This document shows positions 36,061 to 46,072 of a stretch of DNA of 64,000 bases, piece after piece (within the stretch, counting starts at the first letter, position 1; the number at the start of each line of letters is the position of its first letter). The DNA is from Phylloscopus collybita (taxonomy: Eukaryota; Chordata; Aves; Passeriformes; Phylloscopidae). The position numbers and the translations under genes were made by a program. Below the pieces are notes generated by a model. It was not told where the DNA came from, made no database searches, and saw only the letters and a list, made by a program, of their open reading frames with translations. Where the stretch lies: positions 6,301,961 to 6,365,960 of the forward strand of contig JAJNNQ010000011.1 in assembly GCA_027886175.1 (NCBI GenBank), written 5' to 3'.

Positions 36061-36894
36061 AAAAATATATTAATGACATTTTACTTATACTTTATAGAAA
36101 AATAAAATAGGTAGTAGCCATGTTACTCTTTAAATCCCTAATGTCTATTGAAATAAAATCCTTTCTGTTTTTCTGTTCCCTTAGCTTTTTTTTTTTTAAA
36201 TTTTAATACCTTTCTAGTCCCTAAATTTGTTTTCGTATCCAAAACTAGATCCTACGTTGTCCTTAACACATAACTTTTACACTAAAAATACACAAATTTA
36301 AAGAGCTATTCTCCTAAGCTCAGTAATTATAATTTATAAAAGGCTTCTACAAGTACTGGAGTTTGTGCCAAGGATATTTAGTTTATAACTTCTTCGTCCT
36401 ACCCTGCATCCTAGTTCCAGTATTTTGAAAACTTATTACTTATTGCGCCCAGTTTGTGAAAAAAAAAGTAAAAAATAAAGCTTTCCAGTCTTTTCTTTCC
36501 TTCTTCTCTTTTAAATCAGTTACATTGCTTTTAAAAAATGGTCACTATCCCCTAAATATTAAAAAAACCCCACTCTCCTAATATTTAATCTAGTAAGCTT
36601 CCTCTTTACAGCTTGTCTAAAATAAAGTCTGAGCTTTCCAGAAAGGCTGATAAAACTGCTAACCTAAAAGTAAAGCACCTCAATAAACCCCAGTGAAAAA
36701 AATCCCGAATAGTGTAAAAAATAAAAAAATAAACCGAACCTTAAAAAAATTTTCTGATCCCTCGACTTAAAAATTTTCCCGTAAACAAATTCAAGATCCA
36801 AATGAAATAAAAAATATCTAAAAAATTCCCACCATAATAATTAAAAAAAAATATATAGCAATAAATTAAGCCCCTACATATGCTTATGCACGCT

Positions 36895-37225
36895 GCTAAA
36901 TAATAATATAATAAATATAATCATATAAATATAATAAATATCATGATATATATGAAATATAAATATAATGGATATATAAATATATAAATATATACATATA
37001 TAAATACATATGATATAATATATAAATATATAAATATATAAATATATAAATATATAAATATATAAATATATAAATATATAAATATATAAATATATAAATA
37101 TAAATATAAGAGGAAAATAAATATATAAATATATAAATAACAAATATATAAGTAACAATAAATAAACATATATGAATATATAAATATAATAAATATAATA
37201 ATATAAATAAATAATATTAAAAAAA
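36895..37225. repeat. AT-rich ATATAAATAT simple repeat
   Basis: Very regular TATAAATATA units at 37010-37115 and looser ones around. It is longer than the mirror repeat at 23175-23445. 36060-36895 is AT-rich ERV interior with no recognisable frame. Confidence 0.85.
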
Positions 37226-37230
37226 TTACT

Positions 37231-37623
37231 GTGAAACAGCAAATGAAAACAGGGGGGCAGGGAGATAAATCAGCAACCATCCCAGTCACTCAAACTGCAA
37301 TCAATACCCCAACTACTCAAACAGCAGCTAAACCAAACAATAAACCTAAATCAACAACTATACCAAATAAAAAACTTAAGTCAGCAGTTAAACCCAATAA
37401 TAAACCCAAAACAGCAGCTAAACCAGACAGGGAGCCTAAAACACCAACAGTGGCTCCAGCAAAAAAGCGCACACACAAAACCCATCAACCAGGAAACAAT
37501 AATCCAAACAAAACCCCTCAATACCTCCCAACACCCAATCACAAACCCAACCGGCCAACAGCAGATCACAAACCCAACCAACCAGCAAAAGACCAAAAGC
37601 TGCTATTAAATCCTTTCCCCTAA
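37231..37623 (+). pseudogene. ERV gag relic, Lys/Pro/Thr-rich frame, mirror copy
   Basis: A 130-codon frame (MKQQMKTGGQGDKSATIPVTQT...) nearly the same as the minus-strand frame at 22783-23163. It is open in all three copies in the window, but low complexity makes chance openness easy. Confidence 0.55.
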
Positions 37624-37991
37624 AAAACCTTCAAAACCTAAAAAAAAATTCCACTCAACAACCTAATCAATCTGTAATTAATTATTTAATCCATCTTTAA
37701 AATGCTGCAAACAGAGCTACAACTCTAAGCAACACTGAAGCAAAGCATTTAAAATCCCTTTCACAAAATCCAATTATCAACCAAAAAATAATAAAAAAAC
37801 CCAACCACTTGCAGTTTCTGGGAACAGGTCCTGGGAAGTGTAGCACAAAAATACCTGTGTAAAAACAATCGCTATATACAGCAATCCCAGTAAAAAAAAA
37901 ATAAAAGAAAAAAATTAACGCTTTACAAAATGGTAGTAACAAAAATTATCTTCTCAAATAACCTGAACTCTAAAAACCCAAACTTACTACC

Positions 37992-39595
37992 TGTCTTGGG
38001 TTATGGAACCAAAAATGTGGATTCTATTTCATTTGTTGAAAGCAGCTGGGGAGATGTTTTTCTTTATCTCTTGTAACTCCAGGGGGGAGGGGGCTGATGC
38101 TTTCTGATAACGGGCCAGCTGTTCAAACCAGGTGGGGCAGTGTTTCTTATCTCTTTCACCACCTGTCCACCCTCCAGGGGATATCTTCTGCTGATGGGCC
38201 ATGCAGGCTCAGCAGTGACAGGACACATTCCATCATCCCATTGGGAGATGCTCCACCCAGTGTGGGAGGAGCCAACCATTCCTACCTGGATAAAAACTGA
38301 GACGTAGGAACACCAGGGATCTGGTTCCACTGGATTCCCGGAGGAAGATCAGACCCTTCTCACCATCACTGGGCCCTTTTCTCTCAGGGTCATCTCTGCC
38401 CCAACAGCACCACATCTGCCACTCCAGGAGGACTGACTGTGGACTGCTCCCAACAGCCTGACCAACAGGGTGTCAGGTTGTATCTCTGACTCTGTCAGGG
38501 TTTCTGGGATTTTTGTTTGTTTGCTTGGGTTTATTTTGTACTCCTACATTTGTATTGTGAATGTTTCTAGTCCAGAGCTGTTATTCCTATTCCCAAATCT
38601 CTGCCTGAAAGCCCTGTAGTGGTGTGTTTGATTTTCTCTGTTCAATCTGTGTTCAGACTGTTCATTTGGTGGGTTCCATGTACCCCCGTTGAACCCCCAT
38701 TGGTTTCACCCCACAGTTGTTTCCCCAGTCCCAGTTTGATGTCAGTCTCCTGCTCCCCACCCCCAAGGACCTGTCCATCTCACCGAGGCCTCTCCCTGGC
38801 TCTAGAAAGTTCCAGGGGAGGCGTGGTGTGGCAGACCAGCATGCGAGGAGGTCCCTCCTTCCCCCAGGGATTGGCTCCTGGAGGAGTCTCTCATCCCCAG
38901 GGCCACTCCCTGGCCCTCCCTGGTTGCTCCTTCCCTGATCCTTCCCTGCGCTCCTGCCCCTGTTCAAAGCAGCTGGCCCAGGGCACTCTGTGCTCTGCTG
39001 AGGCAGACTCCCTGGGCTGAGGCTGCTCCCCTGAGCCCTCAAGAACCTTCAGTGGCCACTCCTCAGCAGAGTCCTCCTTGATTCTCCTCAGCTCCATCCC
39101 AGCTGCCAGCCCTGGAGCTGGGCTGTAAGGAACCCCCCGGCTGGGCTCAGTTGCTCAGCCTGCTGAGCTGCACCGCTCGCCTGCAGCCGCTGCCAGGGCT
39201 GCCCGGGGCAGGCGAGGGCAGAGACAGCAAGGCACGGCTCCAGAGCCCTGGGCTGCAAAATTGGAATCGTTTGGAGGGGCTGAGGGGTTCAGCTCTCACT
39301 TACTTTTGGACAGCTCCCAACAGCCTGACCAACAGCGTGTCAGGTTGTAGCTCTGACTGTGTCACGGTTTTCCAGGATTGTTGTTTGTTTATTTGCTTGG
39401 TTGGTTGGTTTTGTTTTCTACTACATTTGTATTGTGAATATTCCTAGTCCAGAACTGTTCTTCCTATTCCCAAATCTGTGCCTGGAAGCCCTGAATTGCA
39501 AAATGATCATTCCGAGGGGGTGAGGGGTTTGCATTCCCCATTCCAAAGGAAACTGCAGCTTTCCCTGGCAGATCCCTGTCTTTCCAAGCCAAGCC
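37992..39595 (+). mobile_element. Passerine ERV LTR material, plus orientation, rearranged
   Basis: Mirror of 20807-22412. TGTCTTGGG opens at 37992, and a TATA-like GGATAAAAAC at about 38287 follows CCCATTGGG. The CTGACCAACAGGGTGTCAGG block recurs at 38455 and 39325, with the same unrelated insert between (38610-39290). The end TTTCCAAGCCAAGCCA is at about 39595. Confidence 0.65.
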
Positions 39596-40199
39596 AAGGG
39601 GAGGTGGCAGTGGCTGGTTGGGGGTTGTGGGGAAGGGGTGGAAAAGTGGGGGATGAGAGGGGGCTGGGACCCCCAAATTGCCTTGGGAGGGGTCCCACTC
39701 CTCCTCCTTTCTAATCCCCGGGATGGAGCCGGGGCAGGTCGGGCTGGGGCAGCGCTGGGCTCTGGGCCCGGCCTGGGCACCCCCCATGAGCCCCCTCCTC
39801 AAATTCCCCTGGCAGCTCAGAGGGGTCCTGGTGCCATTTTGGGGTTCCCTGGGGGCCGTGTTGGGGTTCAGGTGCCCCCCAAGGAGTCCCCAGAGCGGGG
39901 TGACACGGGGGGGACACACGGGGGTCCCCATTCCCGATCCATCCCGGGGCCCGTTCTGCCCCCGCCCCCCCAGGCACGGTCACCCCGCAGGGTCCCCCCA
40001 AGTCCCTCCCCAGTGCCCCCCATGAACGGGACTGGGCTGAACTGGGAAGCTTTCCTGGGAACACTGGGAGCAGCCGGGCAGGGCCAGAGTGCCAGCGGGG
40101 CTGGGGGGACACACGACCCCCCCAAAATCAGCGCGGGGACAGAGCGGGGGGTCCCGGCCGGGCCCGAGGCCACGGGGAGGGGCTGCGGCTGCTGCTGGC

Positions 40200-41862
40200 T
40201 CAGGAGCTCTGTGGGCAGAGAAAAGGGGGTGACCCCGGGCTGGGGGGCCCCGGGGGGAGCACACACGCTCCGGGGGAGGGGGGACACCACCCCCGGGACC
40301 CCCCCTCACCTTCCTGCGCAGGCAGAAGCCGAGCCCCAGCGCCGGGAAGACGAAGCCAAACACGAAGCCCCCGATCCCCGTCAGCATCTTGCTGCGGGCG
40401 GCGTCCCGGCGGCATCTCTGGGGGGTCCGCAGGGGTCAGGACCCCCCAAAACCTCGCACAGACACCCCAGGCCCCTCCAAGCTCCCTCCCAGTCTCCCCC
40501 AGCCCACCCAGAGCCCCCTGAAACCTCCTCCCAATCCCTTCCCGGGCCTCCTCAGGACCCCCCAAAGACCCTCCTGTCCCTCTCAGGATCCCACAGCCCC
40601 CTCCCAGTTGCCCCCCAGGACCCCCAAAGCCTCTCCCAGTCCCTTCCCAGCCCCTCCAGGACTCACCCAGACCCCTCCCAGTCTCTTCCCAGCACAACCA
40701 ACCTCATCCCAGCCCCGCTTTCCCATCCCCCAGCTCCTCCCAGCCCCTCCAGGCTCACTCCCATCCCTCCCAGTCACACCCAGCACCCCCAAACTCCCTC
40801 CCAGCGCCCCCCAACACGCCCGGAACCCCATCCCACCCTCCCCAGCCCCCTCCAAACTCCTGCTCCGCCCTTCCACAGCCCCCAGCTCCTCTCCGAGTTC
40901 CAACCGGGCTCTCCCCAGCTCCCTCCCAGTTGCTCCCAGCACATCCCAGTGCCTCTGCCGGCCCGGCCAGCGGCTCCCCCGTGCCCCAGTGCCGGCTCAG
41001 GGGCTGCTCCAGGCTGACGTGCTCCACCTGGCAGCTGGAGGTGACCCCGCGGGGCCGGGGGGGCGTTTCCAGCAGCACCAGCAGCTGGTGGCTCCAGTCC
41101 CCGTTGGGCACCACGGCGGTGGCCACCACGTGCCCCGAGAGCTCCTGCTGGCCCTGGAACCACCTCAGCCGGCTCTGGGCAGGGGAGAAATCCATCCCGG
41201 AGCAGAGCAGGCGGCCGGGGCCGGGCTGGGAGCTCGAGGGCAGCAGCGAGATGGAAACGCTGAGGGGCACTGGGAGAGAGAGGGGACAGACTGGGATCAG
41301 CTGGGGGGAACTGGGAGAGAGAGGGGACAGACTGGGATCAGCTGGGGGGAACTGGGAGAGAGAGGGGAGGGGCGGTGTGGGCTTGGGAGGGACTGGGAAT
41401 GGACTGAGAGGGACTGGGATGAACTGGAAATGGACTGGGAGGGACTGGGATGGACTGGGATGGACTGGGAGGTCCCGGGGATGGGCCCAAGGAGGGCTGA
41501 GGGCTCTGGGGTGATTCCCAGGGAGGGTTTGAGGGGCTCCAGGGTCATTGCCAGGGCAGGGCCCGAGGGGACGCGCTCTGCCCCACGCTCACCTCTGCGC
41601 TCCACCAGGAACGGGGCGATCCCCTCGTAGTTGTGGGGGCAGAGCCTGTCCGCTTGACCCCGTTTGTGCTCCAGTGTTTCTGGTTGGTTGTTCCAGTACC
41701 GGGCCTGTTTGTCCCCAAAGGGGGTGTCCCCCACGCACAGCCCCACGTCGCTGTCCAAGTGGAAGAGCTGCTCCCGGGTGTGGATTTGCCTCTCCACGAA
41801 CCTCCCCCGCTCGGTGCCGTTAATGAAGTGACACTCGGACTTCATCATCAGCTGGAACACCC
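40200..41862 (-). pseudogene. MHCIIB: MHC-2: class II beta chain, frameshifted in the membrane exon
   Basis: Minus-strand exons: beta-1 41862-41593 (270 bases), beta-2 41269-40985 (285), membrane 40417-40310, last exon 40208-40200. Beta-1 keeps SECHFINGTER, YWNNQ and CPHNYE, so both Cys residues, the glycosylation site, Trp61 and Asn82 are present. Beta-2 keeps both Cys residues. The membrane exon is 108 bases instead of the 107 in MHC-1 and MHC-3: one extra G in the CCGCCGGGACGCC stretch near 40405 shifts the frame and destroys the membrane helix. The beta-2 donor is GC, not GT. No leader exon lies upstream before the LTR at 42319. Its intron 2 lacks the inverted X-Y module found in the other two copies. 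It could give at most a protein with a changed tail; pseudogene is the safer call. Confidence 0.85.
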
Positions 41863-42663
41863 CTGGGTGTGCCGGACACAGGTCAGGGGCTGCCCCCCCA
41901 GCACCCCCAGAGCTCCCGGCCCCCCCGGATCCCCGCTCCGCACCCCCTGTGCCCCACGGCCGCCACGGGTCCCTCCCGCCCGCGCTGCCGCTTCCTCTTT
42001 CTCACCCTTCCCCCCATTTCCCCTTTCCCATCCCCTCCCCTCCCACCTCCAGCCGCTCCCCAAATCACTCTCGGGGTCCCGTTCCCCCCTTTTCTCCCTT
42101 TCCCACCCTTTGGAACTCAATCCCCCCATCCCCAGCCCCCTCTCGCTCAGTTTGGGGGTCCCACCCTCCCCTTTTCCCCACTTCCCCACCCTCTCCCACC
42201 CCTCCCTCGCCTTCCCCCGATCCTCAGCCCCTCCCGCTCTTCCTTCGGGGGGTCCCCTCCTCCTCCCCCGCTCCCATCCCGGGCTCCCCCCTTTTCCCCC
42301 TTTCCCCCCTTCTCCCCCTGTCCTGGGTTGACGGTGCCTTATATCCCATATCCGGACTGGGTTGTTATGTCTAACAGCCAATGCTTGGCTGGCTGTGGCT
42401 TCTGCTGCTCTTGCTGCTTTTGGCTTTGCTGCTGGCTGGCTTGCTGCTTGCTTGCTCCTGCTTGCTAACTTAGCCACTTTTGCTTTCTGCTGCTTGTTTT
42501 TGCGCTGTTTCTGGGGTTTTTTTTCTTTTCTCCCTTTTTCCCTTTACCCCCCCCTTCCCCCCCCCGAAGATTTGGACCGGCTCCAGACCTGAGGACCTGA
42601 CCTGAGGATCTCCGAGGATCTCCGAGCCCGCGGAAGACTCTGTGCCCTCCCCCCACAGTAACA
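41590..42663 (-). repeat. Palindrome P2, left arm (MHC-2 5' end, intron 1, LTR)
   Basis: Reverse complement of about 51640-52702. Paired points 41593/52701 and 42319/51975 share a midpoint near 47147. The C-rich intron-1 DNA between exon 2 and the LTR (41870-42318) contains no ATG exon resembling a leader. Confidence 0.85.
42319..42663 (+). mobile_element. 5' LTR, truncated, of an ERVL-like element
   Basis: Starts TGTCCTGGGTTGACGG and matches 43419-43763 of the complete LTR to the east, but stops at CCCCACAGTAAC. Pol sequence follows directly. About 180 bases of the LTR plus leader, gag, protease and RT are missing. Confidence 0.8.
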
Positions 42664-43260
42664 TCACACTGCCTCAGACCCGCCAAGGCAAGCGCCATGT
42701 GCTGACCATGGTAGAAGCCACCACGGGATGGTTGGAAACCTACCCTGTGTCCCATGCTACAGCCCGCAACACCATCCTGGGCCTTGAAAAGCAGGTCCTT
42801 TGGAGGCACGGTACGCCCGAGAGAATTGAGTCAGACAATGGGACTCATTTTAAAAATAATCTTATTTAAAACTGGGCTAGGGAACATGGTATTGAGTGGG
42901 TGTACCATATCCCCTACCATGCACCAGCTGCAGGTAAGATACAGAGGTACAATGGGTTGTTAAAAACCACCCTGAAAGCATTGGGTGGGGGGTCCTTAAA
43001 AAATTGGGAGCAGCATTTAGCAAAGGCCACCTGGTTGGTTAACACCCGAGGTTCTACCAAGCCAGCGGGTCCTGCTCAGTCTCAGCTCCTCAATGTAGTA
43101 GATGGAGATAAAGCCCCAGTGGCCCGTGTTAAAAGTTTGTTGGGAAAGACAGTATGGATCAACCCTACCTCGAGTGCAGGCAAACCCATCCGTGGAATTG
43201 TCTCTGCTCAAGGACCGGGTTGTACATGGTGGATAATGCAGAAAGATGGAACAACATGAT
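42664..43260 (+). pseudogene. ERV pol relic: integrase core and C-terminus
   Basis: Encodes VLTMVEATTGWLETYPV, RHGTPERIESDNGTHF and KATWLVNTRGSTK, the central blocks of a retroviral integrase with the catalytic-region ESDNGTHF, and then the pol tail (KTVWINPTSSAGKP, WWIMQKDG). A TAA after NNLI (near 42870) and a frame change before VYHIPYHAP break it. The style of the blocks suggests a class III (ERVL-like) element, though class assignment is from memory of motifs. A polypurine tract (GGGGTGGAA) lies just before the 3' LTR at 43419. Confidence 0.75.
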
Positions 43261-43418
43261 GTGTACCTCAGGGGGATCTGAATGTGGGGTAGGACTCATA
43301 TGTGAAGTGTCAAAGGTTCGAGCAAGTAAGACAGATGGAAATGTGTAAGTGTCGAAGGTCTGAGTAAGTGAGATGGAAGTTCTTATTGTGTGTCCACGAT
43401 ATGGGATAAGGGGTGGAA

Positions 43419-43941
43419 TGTCCTGGGTTGACGGTGCCTTATATCCCATATCTGGACTGTGTTGTTATGTCTAACAGCCAATGCTTTGCTGGCTGTGGCT
43501 TCTACTGTGCTTGCTGCTTTTGGCTTTGCTGCTCGCTGGCTGGCTTGCTGCTTGCTTGCTTGCTAACTTAGCCGCTTTTGCTTTCTGCTGCTTGTTTTTG
43601 TGCTGTTTCTGGTTTTTTTTCTTTTCTCCCTTTTCCCTTTCTCCCCCCCCACCCGCCCCGAAGATTTGGACCGGCTCTGGACCTGAGGACCTGACCTGAG
43701 GATCTCCGAGGATCTCCGAGCCCGCGGAAGAAGCTCTGTGCCCTCCCCCCACAGTAACTTGAGCCTTTTCCTTTTCTCTTGTGGGGGGAAGAGTTCTTGT
43801 CAATAAATCGGTTTTTTCCGCTTGTCTCCTCCAAAGAATTTCCTTCCCAAACCCAGGGCTGGGGGCGGGGAGGGGTGGTGGAGGTTTGTCTTAGGGGACT
43901 TCCTCTCGGAGGCTCTTCTAATTTGCCCAAACCAATACACA
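43419..43941 (+). mobile_element. 3' LTR of the ERVL-like element
   Basis: 523 bases from TGTCCTGGG to CCAATACACA. It contains a tandem GAGGATCTCC and an AATAAA at about 43802. The flanks (CCCCC before 42319, GTGTT after 43941) do not match as a target duplication. Confidence 0.8.
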
Positions 43942-44590
43942 GTGTTACAATTTTGCCAGTTTAATGACGAGGCCGTCAATCCAAAGATGTTCAAAAGGAA
44001 AGGCCAATGTTTTTTTGTTGTAAAATCGGCTACAGGAGCAGGAGGCTGGGCTCGTCCCAGCCCCTGACGGCAAGTCAGAGAAACTAGAAACGCGCGCACG
44101 GGGCACCCCTGGGGACAGCCCAGTTCCTGAGGGCGAAGCTCCCACTGAGGGGGGTCAGTCCCTTTTAAAGTCTCGGTCCCCTCAGGGATTGGTCCCTTTT
44201 GGATCCTTTCTATGATTGGGCCGTTCTTCGGGCTCTCATTGGCTCTTAGCAGGGTGCTTTCCACACCAATCATTCCTTCCCGCCGTGTTTCCATTGGCTG
44301 CCGTGATCTCCAAGGAAAGCACTGGACGGTGCTCTCGGTTTTTGAGTTGTCTGGGGAAGGAAGGGGAGAAGATCCCGCTTGTCTTTGGTGTTGTCCCCTG
44401 AACTGCATTCGGGGAGGCAGCCGCACAAAACTCCTACAAAGATTTGGAACCAAACACTGCAACAGTATCCAACAACTACTCCAGCAACGTTGCAATAGTA
44501 AGTACTTATAACAACTCAGAAGTAGTTGGAAAATAAACACAGTTACAAGCAGAAATCGAAAGGCACAGCTAGTATACAAACACAACTATT
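43942..44590 (-). other. Possible promoter or LTR-like region, minus sense
   Basis: On the minus strand there are several CCAAT motifs (near 44280, 44235 and 44213) and then CTTTAAAAGGGAC at about 44162, an arrangement seen in retroviral U3 and in cellular promoters. A 261-codon minus frame (43800-44585) crosses it, but its tail runs into the LTR, so I do not treat it as a gene. Confidence 0.3.
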
Positions 44591-44599
44591 ACAAAGTTT

Positions 44600-44760
44600 C
44601 AGCCTCGTGGGTTTTTTGTTGGTTTTGGTGGGTTTTTTGTTTGTTTTGTGTGTTTTTTGGTTTGTTTTTTTGTTTGGTTTTTGGGTTGTTTTTGGGGTTT
44701 TGCTTTGTTTTGTTTTTGTTTTGTTTTGTTTGTTTGTTTGTTTGTGGTTTTTTTTTCTGT
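44600..44760 (+). repeat. GTTTT-rich low-complexity tract
   Basis: A run of GTTTTTTGTTTG-type units, about 160 bases. 44770-45060 holds nothing recognisable. Confidence 0.8.
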
Positions 44761-45067
44761 ATCTATAACAACAGTTTTGTGTCAAAACCTTGGTTATGAG
44801 AAGCCAAAAAAAGATCTGTGTATTAAACCACGTTTTGCAGTTGGGGGCTTCTCTGTTCAACGTTTATGACTGAATGGTTCCTCAGGAGCCTATAAAAGTG
44901 ACAGTGTAAAGAAAACTTCTCCAAAGATTGCAAAAAACTTCAGGAGTACTCTGCTGCAAACTTTGAGGCACCTCAGAGCGTTGTCACTTCAAGCTTCAAG
45001 CATTTCTATGGGAATGCTCAAGAGACAGCAGAGTTAATATATCCAACACCTCTATTTGCAAAAAGTC

Positions 45068-45073
45068 TTTATT
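45068..45073 (-). terminator. Possible polyadenylation signal for the ITPRIPL1-like gene
   Basis: TTTATT on the plus strand reads AATAAA in the gene's direction, about 1.0 kb after its stop. Nearer hexamers were not noted between 45100 and 46072. Confidence 0.35.
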
Positions 45074-45169
45074 TCAGGAAGGGGTATGTAGGAAGGGCAG
45101 TCTCTAAGGTACAGGGGCCTAACTACAAAGAATGACACATTTCAGGCAATTTGAGAAACTTGTCTCCTT

Positions 45170-45500
45170 TTATTAATTTTTCAAACATAGATATCCAATT
45201 ATTGCTAATATTTGTAATAATATTACTTGTATATTTGTGCATATAATAGCCAAATAACATTCTTTGTAAGAATATTACAAAGATATTAATATTTGTCATA
45301 TGATAACAAATGAATCATTTGGAATAATACAATATTATTACTCGTACTATTACAAGTAAACATTTCTGTGTCATTTGAATTATTGTCTACAAATACTATT
45401 TGTAATTTATTAGAAATAAGATTTGTATATAATATTTCCAATCAAATACCAATATTATTTGTAATATTACAAATACTCTCTCTTCTTATAAATTTTTCTA
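45170..45500. repeat. AT-rich imperfect palindromic repeat (ATTTGTAATATTA)
   Basis: Units such as AATATTTGTAATAATATTAC and TTACAAATA recur in both orientations, so the tract can fold on itself. It would lie in the 3' untranslated or flanking part of the ITPRIPL1-like gene. Confidence 0.65.
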
Positions 45501-46072
45501 ACATAGATGTTCGACCATTATCCAACTATTACAACTACAGTAGGGTAGTTCAATTCCCTAAACTAAGGATGACTTTGCAAAACAGTTAGACACTGACAGC
45601 ACTAAAGGGCCTCTAAAAGGAATGCTAAAAAACAACTCTCATTATGAAAACTCCGGCTACCTATTTTTCTGTACTAAAGTCCATATACGACAAACTACAT
45701 CCTTACAAAAGAACTAAAGCTAGAGCTCACTCCCTAACTAACTACACTACATCCCTAAGAGCCTAGGTTTCCGTCTTTGAGGTGTTCCACGCAGCCTCTA
45801 TCAGCTTCACTGCCTTCTGTGAGGATGTGCAGGTGGAGCCAATTCCTGTCTCACTGACACAGGCAACAGCTTCCTTGTAAGCAGAAGGTGAAGGGCAAGG
45901 CAACTCACAGATGTGTCTCCATAAGGACTCCACGCGCTGCAGCATCTTCCGTCGGCAGGAGCAGGAAAGCAGCCTGAGGATTGCCAGTGAGGAAAGCAAC
46001 CATTCTGCAGTGTTGACGTGGCTGCCATAGGGTGTGAGCCCCCCCAGCAGCGCTCTGTGCAGGGAACTCCTC

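Noticed and set aside
39638..41630. Frames of 459 and 413 codons over MHC-2 on the plus strand
   Set aside because: Antisense to the class II exons and introns, Pro/Ser-rich, and not shared with MHC-1 as proteins.
43800..44585. 261-codon minus frame east of the 3' LTR
   Set aside because: Its C-terminal third is LTR sequence and no domain is visible; the CCAAT and TATA-like motifs fit regulatory DNA better.
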